Assembly (NCBI RefSeq): GCF_000422905.1
Contig: NZ_AUGY01000071.1
Span: forward strand, 1 to 45,141
Length of the DNA: 45,141 nucleotides
Reading direction: 5' to 3'
From: Paenibacillus alginolyticus DSM 5050 = NBRC 15375
GTDB taxonomy: Bacteria; Bacillota; Bacilli; Paenibacillales; NBRC-103111
Below are positions 7,301-15,983 of this stretch, one piece after another (the first letter of the stretch is position 1; the number at the start of each line of letters is the position of its first letter). A program made the position numbers and the translations under genes. The notes beneath the pieces are model-generated. The model was given only the letters and a program-made list of their open reading frames with translations, was not told where the DNA came from and made no database searches.

Positions 7301-9844
7301 TAAGACACCGTAGTAATCAATACGAAACTCATTTACATCTTTAATTAATTTATCTCTGTCTTCCCCATCGAAGAATTGCAAATTATACTGGGAGACAACC
7401 GAAATAAAAGAACTGTACAGTAGTGAATTCAGTTTCGGATCTTTTTTCTTAAGTTGCCGAAATCTTACTGCAGCTAATGCTATAGCTTGTCTAAAAGTAT
7501 CCCACTCGACTTCTCTAGGAATATCCCTAGCTAACCTAGCTGCTTTTTGTCGTCCATCGGAGAATAATAGAACCTTGCGACCACCGTTTGGATTATCAAG
7601 TGTCTCATCAAATCTTGGTGGTTGTAAGAACAACTGAGATTTTACTAAATTCGCAAATGGTGCCTCACCTTTAGTTACTAAATCCATTATTTTACTGCGC
7701 CCACGCCATTTCTTTAAACATATTGGGCAATAGCGAAACATACTATTTTCGGTTCCAACTTGAGGTACCGGTTTGTAAACTTTAATAAAACCCGTAATAT
7801 TAACTGGCTCATGAGTTAATAGATGTCCAGTGGTAATATCTAACCATGCCGGTGTGCAATCACTTATCGCATTAATGTGTGGCTCACCATCAACTAATAG
7901 TTCAACTTCCTTTAATGTATCTGATTCATCAGCAATCATACCAACATCAGTTGTTGGTTCATTCAACAGAAAGTTATCTTGACCGCCACGGACGTATGCT
8001 CTAATAAATGCAGCTCCGCAATCACGATGAGTTAATAGTTCAAATATTCTTGCTCTCTCTTTACAATTACAATGTAATTGAGGTATAGTATATAGCCGCC
8101 CCAAAATGGGTTTTTCAAAAGACTGAATATCAAATCTAATAGTACATCTTGGATTAGTACATGCGTATAATCCTGGGAGACCTCGGTAAAAAAGATGTAA
8201 TCTTGTAGGTAAAAATACTCTTTTGTCTGATTCTCTCCTAGCAAAAGCTCCTAATGCAATTAATACTTCTGTGGCAGACTTTGCTATGTTTTCTGGAGTG
8301 TCTTGGAACAAAATGCCCCCTAGATCTTTTAGTGGAATTGCTTTTCCACTGAGTGTATCTATCATTAACTCAGCAGGCCCCCAACCAGTCAATCTTGAAA
8401 ACAAGTAATCTGTTAATGCTTCAACACTTTCAGGTACTTCAGGCCACTCCAATAACCCAGCTAAATTTCTGACCTGGTTCATGCCCTCAGTTGGGTTGAT
8501 ATTCATTTTTTGAAAAGAACTAAGATTAAACTTTGCTAATGAGTTTGCATCAGACAAACTACCACTTGAAGCACCCAGCCTTTTTTCCTTAACACCTTTA
8601 ACTAGCTTTATTTTTTTTGTATGGCTATCATTTAGCCCTGTTAGTTCCATTGCAAATTTTTCTACTGCCAGCTCAGCTTCTTTCCCATCACCTAAACTCG
8701 CACTTGTTAGAATGCACCTTAATCTATCTCTTTCAATGCCTAATCTCGCCATTAATCTTCTTATTAGAAGAGCAATTTCAGCACCACCAGTCCCACGATA
8801 CATATGAGCCTCATCTAAAACAAGAATTAACTTATTCTCTGGATTAGAATCGAGCCATTCTTTTGTCTGATAAAAAATAGGTCTTTCGATCGGCCTCATT
8901 AACATATATTCTAACATTGAATAGTTCGTTATTAATATGTCTGGACATGAAGTATGCATCTCATGTCGAGTTAATAACTCTCTGTCATTAAGTTGAGTTT
9001 TAAGTCTCATCTCCCAATGTTTTTTAATGTATGCTTTTCCACTCTTTTTTCCAGATTGATAAACTGCTTTTTCTTCTTTGTCTTTAGCATAGAAACTGAC
9101 TAAATCCTTGCTTGGCCACTTCCCCTTTTCTTTCAAAACTGAAGTTAATTTAGTATCATTTACATATTTTAAGTAAAAATCATCAAATAAAGGTGCAAGA
9201 TGAGTACTATTTTTAGCACCACTAAAATCACCTGGGTAAGGAGTTCTTGATGTATAAGATCCAAATCTTATTGGTCTATTTCTCCCCTTTTTTAAAATAT
9301 CTGCAACTTCCTCATTTCCAAATAGACGCCTTATCCTTCCCAGTTGGTCATTAACAAGAGCGTTCATGGGATAAAGTAATATTGCACGACATCCAGACAT
9401 ATTAGCTGAATCAGGTCTGTTAGAGCTTTCAATAGCTAGTTCGCCAAGAATTGGCATTAGGAAACTTTCTGTTTTTCCTGAACCTGTTCCAGTAGCAACA
9501 ATAATATCGTCGCCTTCACCTAAAAATACTTCTAGTGCTTCTGATTGATGTTGATATGGCCTGGGAAATACTCCTACACTAGGAGTTAAAGAAGCTAATT
9601 GTGAAAGAAGTTCTTTCGCGGGGTTAGGAATATTTAATTTTGAGTACTCTTTTCCGAATTCATAACTAGGAGTGGATTCAACATATGGCTCCTGATGAAT
9701 ATAGCCAACGCTCTTTAGTAGCTCCCTCCGTTCACTGATAAGTGATAAATTTCTTATATGATAGGATGATTCTAAATAAGATCTTAAATTATCATGTAAT
9801 GCATCCGTTATACTAAATACTCCATATGAATCATTTTGCTTCAT
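4310..9844 (-). CDS. druE: Druantia DruE, large DEAH-box helicase with DUF1998 region (1844 aa)
   Basis: This is a superfamily 2 helicase. Walker A ATGTGSGKT lies near residue 120, the DEAH box (VLDEAHMYRGTGG) near 345, motif III-like LTSASLGDG near 380, and motif VI QRAGRAGRRG near 1150. Cysteine clusters that look like zinc ribbons occur near 565, 735 and 1030. The C-terminal CPGNCDRSCTNCLRHYKNQ near 1715, with HQNLDR after it, is the DUF1998/MrfA-type four-Cys signature. This architecture and size define DruE, the one gene shared by all Druantia types. An upstream ATG at 9880 exists, but GAGGAG nine bases before the ATG at 9844 picks the shorter start. It overlaps druD by 14 bp, so translation is probably coupled. 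Expected role: ATP-driven movement on invading DNA, inferred from family. Confidence 0.88.
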   Translation of the reverse strand: MKQNDSYGVFSITDALHDNLRSYLESSYHIRNLSLISERRELLKSVGYIHQEPYVESTPSYEFGKEYSKLNIPNPAKELLSQLASLTPSVGVFPRPYQHQSEALEVFLGEGDDIIVATGTGSGKTESFLMPILGELAIESSNRPDSANMSGCRAILLYPMNALVNDQLGRIRRLFGNEEVADILKKGRNRPIRFGSYTSRTPYPGDFSGAKNSTHLAPLFDDFYLKYVNDTKLTSVLKEKGKWPSKDLVSFYAKDKEEKAVYQSGKKSGKAYIKKHWEMRLKTQLNDRELLTRHEMHTSCPDILITNYSMLEYMLMRPIERPIFYQTKEWLDSNPENKLILVLDEAHMYRGTGGAEIALLIRRLMARLGIERDRLRCILTSASLGDGKEAELAVEKFAMELTGLNDSHTKKIKLVKGVKEKRLGASSGSLSDANSLAKFNLSSFQKMNINPTEGMNQVRNLAGLLEWPEVPESVEALTDYLFSRLTGWGPAELMIDTLSGKAIPLKDLGGILFQDTPENIAKSATEVLIALGAFARRESDKRVFLPTRLHLFYRGLPGLYACTNPRCTIRFDIQSFEKPILGRLYTIPQLHCNCKERARIFELLTHRDCGAAFIRAYVRGGQDNFLLNEPTTDVGMIADESDTLKEVELLVDGEPHINAISDCTPAWLDITTGHLLTHEPVNITGFIKVYKPVPQVGTENSMFRYCPICLKKWRGRSKIMDLVTKGEAPFANLVKSQLFLQPPRFDETLDNPNGGRKVLLFSDGRQKAARLARDIPREVEWDTFRQAIALAAVRFRQLKKKDPKLNSLLYSSFISVVSQYNLQFFDGEDRDKLIKDVNEFRIDYYGVLEEALENDWQPASNSSFYRALLRQLCSREFSLKAAVIGYLKASQPQNIIREISSITNTLTNENIEALIFTFLDDMLEYFAFETENTISSSIRREAAGHPQESWVSEGVINDTLRSILEEKLACTIDQIISIQDILRKRLCHAEGDAYTIKSDAVVLSIDTESFWLRCNSCTQLNPVSLQNCCVNCGSENLEIIDPNNNEYISSRKGFLRNSVVSTIKGDTRPQHVTAEEHTAQLSNRDTGVVFATTEKYELRFQDVSIDKVTGPVDILSCTTTMEVGIDIGSLVAVGLRNVPPQRENYQQRAGRAGRRGSSVSTVITFAQGGPHDSHYFHFPQAIVAGTPRIPMVKTDNAKIARRHVNAFLIQTFFHQMLDEGLLGSFTSSKSLFSTLGATSEFFSNDLNNPFRLSLFKAWIYNRIINNRKDLLNSIVKWLPEGVSKEGEEWVIQVSEELVYSLERLSESYTLPKVDDQEDYEEEYEDLINGDIRDEFLAYLFDQGLLPSYAFPTNLCSFNIEERKRRKGGFKVVVKEKPQQSIDKALSEYAPGRQIVVDKITYRSGGITANDSLVTDPDRAAPLFRKSLHPYVTCSVCTFVQDTKVTDAQIITICPICGGALDKADLLVPEVFHPEEGQPLTEGDKDQDYTYATSAQFPVPLSEDDLQDWNVLSDHIIFTYAKDRRLVMVNKGNDESNEGFSVCVKCGAASVYKPDKPRKGQHYRPYDIEPRQGVIVPQKCDGIFRRVYLGYQFQTDLLLLRLNIGTPIVRNADTNLSMSIINDALRTISEALLLASSQELDVDPAEFQAGYRLIETGTDSNPLRADIYLFDTLSGGAGYAEQAGQQLRQIIQKTLDILEHCPGNCDRSCTNCLRHYKNQFWHQNLDRFLGSSLLRHMLYGENPIVKCNTKQAEDLIALKRLFVLDGFSCDNEVTQNGVIYPLVIKGKKKSLIMGTYPALFDETDIINFHPLTSESCELSVYIENEYLLTRNLPLVYNKVKTLLES

Positions 9845-10961
9845 GTAAAATATCTCCTCTATCCAAAATCGAGTAACCATACTTGCTCAAGAAAGAATCG
9901 ATATAGGTCCTGTACTTCTTAGCTATAAAATATTGGGGAAAACGATTTTTCATTGGAATTCTATATGAAAATAAAGATACATACCTATCCAAAGAAGCTG
10001 GCAAGGCAGGATACACCTTCAATATATTACCTTTCCACTCAGCGGAAAGTAAGGAATTGTGCAGCATTTTCAAAGCGTTTGCAATCCACCTGATTTTCTC
10101 GAAATTTTCTACTGATTTCTCCTTTTTTAAAACTCCTCGATTAAAGACTCCTAAAAAATATCGTCTGGGTTTACTTAAGGTCCGGCACAGCATAACAGAT
10201 TCAGATATTCCAAAAGCGCTAAAACTCTCGTATTGAATCCAATTCTGCCTCGTGTTGTAGAGAAAACAGTCATTTGAGATGTAAACCTCAAAATCTCTGA
10301 ATGTTGATGAACTAACACTACCGCTCTTAGATACGTTATTACATTCATCCTTAATCCATTTTATTATGTCATTCGGAACCCAACCTAGCCATGCATCAAA
10401 TTCTTGCCACATATTATAGTCTGATTTAATATTTTCGGGAATATATTCCTTTGTAACTATCCTTCCCAATCCTGTAACTTCAGCGTCAGGAAACAATCGT
10501 TTAATTTCTTTGTAACTAAGGCTTCCAATGATGGCACACACCTCACTTCTGGGGATTTGAACTAATCTAATAGGACTTGGCAACCAGTAACCTTTTCCTA
10601 AACTCGAACAATCGCCAATCAATTGTAAGTTTGCCAAGATCAATCTTATTAACCCATGTTTCTCTTTCTCAATTTCACTGTAATCATCGTTAAGCTGAAT
10701 TGTTGAAGTATGCTTTTTTATATCAGGAAAAACTCCCTCTAAGTGGTTGCTAACAGTATTTATTAATCGAGTAATATAAATTGGTTCGAATTTTTTTGAA
10801 CCGTTTGATACAGAAGATGAAAGTTGGTTTAATGCACTCCTTATGTATTCAGAATAAATCACGTGCTTTTGGATTAACTCATTTGTATTATATGTAAATC
10901 CTATACCTGTAATTATCTTCCTAATTGATTCAGATTCGGTTAATTGTTGAAATTGCGTCAT
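9831..10961 (-). CDS. druD: Druantia operon protein in the DruD position (376 aa)
   Basis: No enzymatic motif is visible. The protein looks soluble, mixed alpha/beta, with a helical first third, then LIGDCSSLGKGYWLPSPIRL around residues 115-135 and a segment FDAWLGWVPNDIIKWIKDE around 190. The C-terminal third is rich in aromatic residues and ends basic (KNRFPQYFIAKKYRTYIDSF). The start ATG overlaps the druC stop as ATGA, and the 3' end overlaps druE by 14 bp, so it is made together with both neighbours. The name rests on position between a coiled-coil ATPase-like gene and druE, and on a length that fits the fourth gene of type I Druantia; I do not identify it from a motif. It may hold the complex together rather than catalyse. 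Confidence 0.6.
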   Translation of the reverse strand: MTQFQQLTESESIRKIITGIGFTYNTNELIQKHVIYSEYIRSALNQLSSSVSNGSKKFEPIYITRLINTVSNHLEGVFPDIKKHTSTIQLNDDYSEIEKEKHGLIRLILANLQLIGDCSSLGKGYWLPSPIRLVQIPRSEVCAIIGSLSYKEIKRLFPDAEVTGLGRIVTKEYIPENIKSDYNMWQEFDAWLGWVPNDIIKWIKDECNNVSKSGSVSSSTFRDFEVYISNDCFLYNTRQNWIQYESFSAFGISESVMLCRTLSKPRRYFLGVFNRGVLKKEKSVENFEKIRWIANALKMLHNSLLSAEWKGNILKVYPALPASLDRYVSLFSYRIPMKNRFPQYFIAKKYRTYIDSFLSKYGYSILDRGDILHEAK

Positions 10962-12886
10962 AATGGCCCCACTTCTGATACTAACAGTGATATTAAAGCC
11001 TTTGAACGATCGTCAACTTCTTCAATGCTATCAATAAATTCTGAGATTCTCTCTCTCTTTAATAAGGCAACCATAGGAATAATCCATCCGAAAACTATAT
11101 GATCCTTTTTAGTTGGAACTCCTAAAATAGTGTAGACTTCATTACAAAACAATGCAGATGTAATAACTGTTTTACGCCATAAAACCCCGCTAGAAGAAAA
11201 TATCCATTCAGGCAAATTCATTTCTTCGATATCAACTTGATCTTTATTATCAAGTGAAGAGATACTTTCTATTACTTCCTCTGAAATTAGTCCAGGTACA
11301 CCTTTTATTGCAAACTTATCCATCCAACCCAAAGAGTCTGTATTCAGGACTGGACCTAGCTCAACAATTTCTTTACTAATAGGCAAAGTAGATGGTCCTT
11401 CGACTATGGTTGCAAATAAAAATAAAGATTGTGTTGCATCACTAATTTGCAAAATTCTTTCTCTTATTAGTCTTTGAAGTGATAATCCATACACCTCCAA
11501 AGCTGATCTGTTCATTCCTTCAAAAATGATAGCAACAGGTCTCTCTCTCGATTTGTAGAGCCAATCATCAAGAACACTATCAAAATGATTTGAATTTATA
11601 AGCCCAGATGGAATTCTACAATAAATCAAAGAATTCCCAGCTAAACTTATTGCACATCGTTCCGCTACCTCTAAGCCCAATGAACCTGTGAATGTGATTA
11701 ACTGTCCTGAAGTAACGGCTGAAATAACATCTATAGCAATATTTCTTGCGCTTTGTAATTTAACACCTAATTTATTCAAGTTTCTTTCTAAATGAGCAAT
11801 AGTCTCACCAAGTGTTTCCAAATATACACACTCATGCCTATTATCAACTAACAATGATTTAGTTTGAATATGAACTGTATTGGAATTTTGATTGCTTGTA
11901 CTAGTAGAGTTTTCAGAAACAACAGAATAACTCGAAATTGCCGACGCAATTTGCTGCTCGACATTTTTTAAAGTTTCATTAATATAATCATTCTCTTTTT
12001 GATTTTTATTTAGTGTTTCTTCAAAATTCAAAATTTTATCTTGATACTCCTCATTTAGTTCACGCAAAGTTGTGAGCTTTTCACCTAAGGACAATGAATA
12101 TGACTCTACATTATTTGACAATTGTTTAATAAGATCAGTATGTTCCTCAAACTTTGTTTCTGCACTTAGACTTATTTTATCTAATCTACTTTCTAGTACT
12201 TTTAGTTGATTGCTTGTCTCCTGATTATTTTTTTTAAAATAAACCGTTTCGTTTTGTAATTCATTTAAATCTAAAGATATTTTTTCAATATGGCTTAGAT
12301 TTTCTAGTAATGACTTCGTTTCCGATTTTGTTTCATACAAATTATTTTCTATATTTTTTATTGATTTCTCTAGATCAGTCAAACGTGAACGCAAATAAAT
12401 ATCTGCTTGACTCGGTCTTTCCAATAATAATTGTTGTATATCTTCACTCGGAGAATATGGACTAAAATCAAACCAATCTCTTAATATATTCAGAGACAAT
12501 GATGCAAGATTGAAAACTTGGACAAGCTTTTTTACAACATCTTTTAGCACATCATTATTCTCTTGAAACTTTAGTAATTCTATCTCCAAATCCTTTCTTG
12601 TTTTGAAATTTAAGAATCGTTGAAATTCAGAATTATTCAGAGTCCATAATATCCATATTTCACACATTATATTCCAATCTGTACCATTCCAACGCGATAT
12701 CCGCCTAATAAAGTTACTTAATTTCTGGTCGGCATCTTTTCCAGGTCGAAATCCGTTAACCTTAGGAAATTTCTTTAAAATAAAAGCAAGGTCTGACTGT
12801 GGTAAACCTTTCACAAAATTTCTCAACTCATCGAAATCAAACTCTATAAAAGCTTTCTTTTTTTCTTCAGTAAACCCAATTTGCAT
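10958..12886 (-). CDS. druC: Druantia operon protein in the DruC position: coiled coil plus degenerate AAA-like ATPase domain (642 aa)
   Basis: Three parts can be seen. Residues 1-150 are helical. Residues 165-325 are a long heptad-rich coiled coil full of Glu, Leu, Asn and Lys. Residues 345-640 look like an AAA-type domain: ITFTGSLGLEVAERCAISLA near 400 sits where Walker A should be but lacks the GK(S/T) lysine, and RPVAIIFEGMNRSALEVYG near 455 resembles the McrB Walker B/NR segment with EG replacing DE. So ATP hydrolysis is doubtful. Two ATGs compete; GGAG directly abuts the one at 12895 but lies nine bases from that at 12886, which is chosen. It starts 17 bp after the druB stop and overlaps druD. 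The symbol is by operon order. Confidence 0.62.
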   Translation of the reverse strand: MQIGFTEEKKKAFIEFDFDELRNFVKGLPQSDLAFILKKFPKVNGFRPGKDADQKLSNFIRRISRWNGTDWNIMCEIWILWTLNNSEFQRFLNFKTRKDLEIELLKFQENNDVLKDVVKKLVQVFNLASLSLNILRDWFDFSPYSPSEDIQQLLLERPSQADIYLRSRLTDLEKSIKNIENNLYETKSETKSLLENLSHIEKISLDLNELQNETVYFKKNNQETSNQLKVLESRLDKISLSAETKFEEHTDLIKQLSNNVESYSLSLGEKLTTLRELNEEYQDKILNFEETLNKNQKENDYINETLKNVEQQIASAISSYSVVSENSTSTSNQNSNTVHIQTKSLLVDNRHECVYLETLGETIAHLERNLNKLGVKLQSARNIAIDVISAVTSGQLITFTGSLGLEVAERCAISLAGNSLIYCRIPSGLINSNHFDSVLDDWLYKSRERPVAIIFEGMNRSALEVYGLSLQRLIRERILQISDATQSLFLFATIVEGPSTLPISKEIVELGPVLNTDSLGWMDKFAIKGVPGLISEEVIESISSLDNKDQVDIEEMNLPEWIFSSSGVLWRKTVITSALFCNEVYTILGVPTKKDHIVFGWIIPMVALLKRERISEFIDSIEEVDDRSKALISLLVSEVGPL

Positions 12887-12903
12887 AGAAACCATCTCCG
12901 TAG

Positions 12904-14604
12904 CTATATATTCTCTACCAAAAATTCATTTTGAGCACTTATACATTCTTTTATAATGATTTTAAATTGCGGTATTAAACCATGAGAAATTTGACACTGA
13001 AAAAGTTTATTTAATAACAGTCGATCCATTCCACAAAAATAATCTAAATTCAATGTACCAATATATTGATATAGAGACACATTATTATTGGTTACAAGAA
13101 AATTAAAAGATTGTGAAATTAACCATTTAACACTATTACGCCAGTTATAACTCATGATTATCTGACCTTCTGGAGACTTTCCGATAAAAACCATATCGAC
13201 TTCTCCAAATTGGTCAGCAGAAATTTTCAAATGAACATTTTGCATATCTAATATTTGATTAAATAGTTCTAGAAGTTGGGAGATTGTAGTATCTTGCGAA
13301 TCTGGTTTAATCGAAAATAAATATTCATTCCAACCATATGCTTCCTTTTTACTCCATCTAATAGATAAATTAACCCGATCAGGTAAATAGATATCCTTAA
13401 AAATTAACTCCCTATTATGAACTTTCTCCAGAAACTCTCTAGCTGCTGGACTGTGTAAAGTAGTTGAAACATTCTGGTCATTCTTATCAGTCCCATTAAA
13501 GACTACTGCTGGGCTCCTTGTATCTAAAGACTTCTGAAATTTACTAATAATTAGTTGAAGCCCACTTTCAAAATCATCGTCAATCCATATATCAACTCTA
13601 CCTAGTTCAAAACTACCAATACTCAGATGATAAGGTACAATTCCAGTTCCTTTATGTCTATGAATACGTTCTTCATAAGACGTAACTAAGTTAAGCTCAG
13701 ACCAAGTTTTACTACCCTCTTCTCCAATTATTGAGAGTACAACATTGGAATTTGTATCAATTGTAAAGCTTCCATCTGGTAATCGTTCGCTAGGTAAAGG
13801 GCTCACTAGCAATAATTCAACTGTGGGATGTTCAACTTTACGCCTTAACCACTTATTTACCCATGATTCAACAAGTTGGTCATAAAATAGTGGCATATTT
13901 ATTATTGCTCCACTCCAATTCCCTTGCTTTCGTAACGGTTTTGTATTAAGAATATTTGAATGTGGAAACCAATCAGGTTCTTTCCCCATACTCCAAATCA
14001 ATATGTAAGATCTTCCCCAGTAAAGAGGACGTTCTAATGATAATCTACGCCCGCCATTCGGCGAGAATTTAAAAACAGCATAATCTGATAAGCCTTCAAT
14101 AGGTTGTTTTATTCTATTTAACCATTCACCATCAGCTACGTCATAAGCTAATAAAGTGTATTCCTTTTGATCAGTTCTAACTCTTACACGCATTCCACCA
14201 GATTTTATTCTATGTAATGATATTGATCGTTCCCCACCATAAGCTGAAGCAATTTTTAAAATCCCCATTGAACGATCCGGTTCTGGAATTCCCAATTCTA
14301 GATGCCACGAACTATTAGATGCATTATCATCAAATAACCTTAAAAAGAGACCAAGGGATCTTTGAATTCTTTCCCCTTCAATAATTTTCATTAAAGTTCG
14401 ATCCGTGTAAGTTCCGGGAACATATCTATCACAGTAGGGCTTTGCTTGTCCATTGGCATGAGCAAAATACGGTACTCTCCATTCCCCTCTTCGTAATCGA
14501 ACAAGGGAATTACAGCTTGGACAAAAATAATCTCGGCCTCTAAATACATCTATATCTGTTGCATGTACTTCTTTTTTATTAATAAGATCAATTGCCCAGT
14601 CCAT
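12904..14604 (-). CDS. druB: Druantia operon protein in the DruB position, CoiA-like zinc N-terminus (566 aa)
   Basis: The first 65 residues contain YFCPSCNSLVRLRRGEW, PYFAHANGQ and a further Cys (PYCDRYV). This CxxC...FxH...C pattern matches the N-terminal zinc/nucleic-acid region of CoiA-type competence proteins. The remaining 500 residues are a beta-rich region without recognised catalytic motifs; no signal peptide or membrane span is seen. It is the first gene of the defence operon, with a weak ribosome site and a 220-bp leader carrying a promoter candidate and a dyad. A sensor or DNA-binding role is plausible from the zinc region but not shown. The druB name comes from gene order (B-C-D-E) and size, not from a defining motif. 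Confidence 0.6.
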   Translation of the reverse strand: MDWAIDLINKKEVHATDIDVFRGRDYFCPSCNSLVRLRRGEWRVPYFAHANGQAKPYCDRYVPGTYTDRTLMKIIEGERIQRSLGLFLRLFDDNASNSSWHLELGIPEPDRSMGILKIASAYGGERSISLHRIKSGGMRVRVRTDQKEYTLLAYDVADGEWLNRIKQPIEGLSDYAVFKFSPNGGRRLSLERPLYWGRSYILIWSMGKEPDWFPHSNILNTKPLRKQGNWSGAIINMPLFYDQLVESWVNKWLRRKVEHPTVELLLVSPLPSERLPDGSFTIDTNSNVVLSIIGEEGSKTWSELNLVTSYEERIHRHKGTGIVPYHLSIGSFELGRVDIWIDDDFESGLQLIISKFQKSLDTRSPAVVFNGTDKNDQNVSTTLHSPAAREFLEKVHNRELIFKDIYLPDRVNLSIRWSKKEAYGWNEYLFSIKPDSQDTTISQLLELFNQILDMQNVHLKISADQFGEVDMVFIGKSPEGQIIMSYNWRNSVKWLISQSFNFLVTNNNVSLYQYIGTLNLDYFCGMDRLLLNKLFQCQISHGLIPQFKIIIKECISAQNEFLVENI

Positions 14605-14776
14605 AAAATATCACATCACTTATTTAAAAGTTCATCTATACTATCCCTAAAAATTCGACAGAGTTCTTCCAATTTCCTCTTAATTTACTAATTCCTATTG
14701 GTGAAGGGGGCACTAAAGTAATATTTTAGCTATTTCTCTTTCGATAAAACCGTAAACTAATATATATCAAGTCTAT

Positions 14777-14808
14777 ATTATAATCCTGAATACCTATGCG
14801 ATTGGTAT
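14777..14808 (-). promoter_or_regulatory. Candidate druB promoter -10 box and overlapping 19-bp dyad
   Basis: On the minus strand TATAAT lies at 14782-14777. No good -35 is found; instead the expected place is covered by the dyad ATACCTATGCGATTGGTAT (14790-14808), whose arms ATACC and GGTAT pair, with inner AT/AT. A poor -35 with an overlapping operator suggests control by a regulator bound there. No regulator gene lies within the island. Confidence 0.4.
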
Positions 14809-14824
14809 ATCCCTACCGCAAACA

Positions 14825-14857
14825 AAATGCCAAGCACATTCACTGTGCTTGGCATTT
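14825..14857. terminator. Strong bidirectional terminator-like hairpin upstream of the druB promoter
   Basis: AAATGCCAAGCACA, a 5-base loop TTCAC and TGTGCTTGGCATTT form a perfect 14-bp stem. It separates the minus-strand druB promoter region from the plus-strand radC gene. The rest of 14605-15199 holds no gene that I can support. Confidence 0.7.
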
Positions 14858-15010
14858 AACTTATTCCATTGGAAGTGACGCCTTCTCATGTTCATGAGTC
14901 CTAAAATCTTACAGAGCGAGTTCATTACGTAGTTCCTAAATAAACTCAAAACATTCTATGGTGCTTAAATTCATGAGGCTAACCAGAAGTATGACACACC
15001 GCTAGTTGTA

Positions 15011-15158
15011 TTGAGCAGCATCATTGTAAACGGTGTACAATAGCAACAAATTATTTACTTGCAGTAAAAACCTGTATACTACACGGAGCTTAGGATTTTA
15101 GCCACTACAATAATAACCGCTAAAGTCATTGCTGTAGATTACACAAGTCATTGTGTAA
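15011..15158 (+). promoter_or_regulatory. radC leader: weak promoter and 8-bp palindrome
   Basis: TTGAGC (15011-15016) and TACAAT (15036-15041) are a possible promoter with a long 19-bp spacer, and TTGTA/TACAA arms flank its end. Further down TTACACAA (15139-15146), GTCA and TTGTGTAA (15151-15158) form a perfect palindrome 41 bp before the radC start, suited to an operator or mRNA hairpin. AAGGAGG at 15185-15191 is the ribosome site. Confidence 0.4.
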
Positions 15159-15199
15159 CGTTCATGTGCTAACCACACAAACTTAAGGAGGCCAGATTC

Positions 15200-15739
15200 A
15201 TGCAAAAACATCAAAATCCCGAATTGAAATCTTTACTTACACAATCCCTATGTGAAAAGCAAGGAAGCTATCTAATCGAAGAAATTTTCCATCGTTTCCC
15301 CATTGCCTCAGAGTTAATTGAAGTAACTGAACAGGAACTTACAAAAATTAAAGGTATTGGAATGGGAAAAGCTCGGCAAATCACAGCTATGTTGAAGCTT
15401 GCCAAAGCTATTTCTGTTCCCAATCATAACCCTTATATTATTAAAAGCCCGAAAGACGTATATGAACTATTGGCACCTGATCTCAAGCACCTACAGAAGG
15501 AGCATTTCGTATGCCTGCTCTTAAATACAAAGAATCATTTGATATTTAAAGAGGTGACCTCTATTGGATCACTTAACTCCGCTATTGTCCATCCACGCGA
15601 AGTCTTCCGTTCTGCCATTAAACGTTCTAGCGCATCATTAATATGCGCGCATAATCACCCCAGCGGTTGTACACTCCCCTCACCTGAAGACATTAATTTG
15701 ACCAGAAGGCTTGTAGAAGCTGGCGAAAAATTTTCGTGA
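15200..15739 (+). pseudogene. radC: RadC/JAB-domain protein, truncated at the C-terminus by a deletion
   Basis: The 179 residues cover the helix-hairpin-helix region (IKGIGMGKARQI near residue 50) and the JAMM metalloprotease-like domain with AHNHPSG near 150 and the following SPED, so the metal-binding residues are present. Members usually run about 50 residues further; here the frame leaves family similarity at RRLVEAGE, where it joins an integrase remnant in another frame, and stops four residues later. RadC proteins of mobile elements are common, but their role is unsettled. The AAGGAGG ribosome site eight bases upstream and the leader look intact, so a shortened protein may still be made. 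Confidence 0.8.
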
Positions 15740-15965
15740 TATTTGGATCAGACTTATTAAGAAAACAGGGATTAGACAAATTCGATTTCATGATTTACGA
15801 CATACTTGTGCATCCCTTCTATTGGGATTGGGGGTACACCCTAAAATTGTACAAGAAAGGCTAGGTCACAGCTCGGTCCAGATTACTCTTGACGTTTATT
15901 CCCATTTAGCACCGAACATGCAACAAGACGCAGCAAATGCTCTGCAAGACCTTTTAGAAGACTAA
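15732..15965 (+). pseudogene. Tyrosine recombinase (phage-type integrase), C-terminal remnant
   Basis: With no start of its own, the frame reads RDIWIRLIKKTG, then IRFHDLRHTCASLL (box II His/Arg), VQERLGHSS (second His) and TLDVYSHL with the nucleophile Tyr. These are the last catalytic residues of the family; the first Arg and the whole N-terminal DNA-binding half are gone. The frame is +1 relative to radC and begins exactly where radC breaks, so one deletion joined the two genes. It ends 117 bp before the right direct repeat, the usual place for an integrase gene next to its att site. It cannot be active. Confidence 0.85.
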
Positions 15966-15983
15966 AAAACCATCTCAAAAACT

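Noticed and set aside
4310..12886. DISARM or BREX system
   Set aside because: DUF1998 helicases occur in DISARM too, but there is no methyltransferase, PLD protein or PglZ, while DUF4338 marks Druantia.
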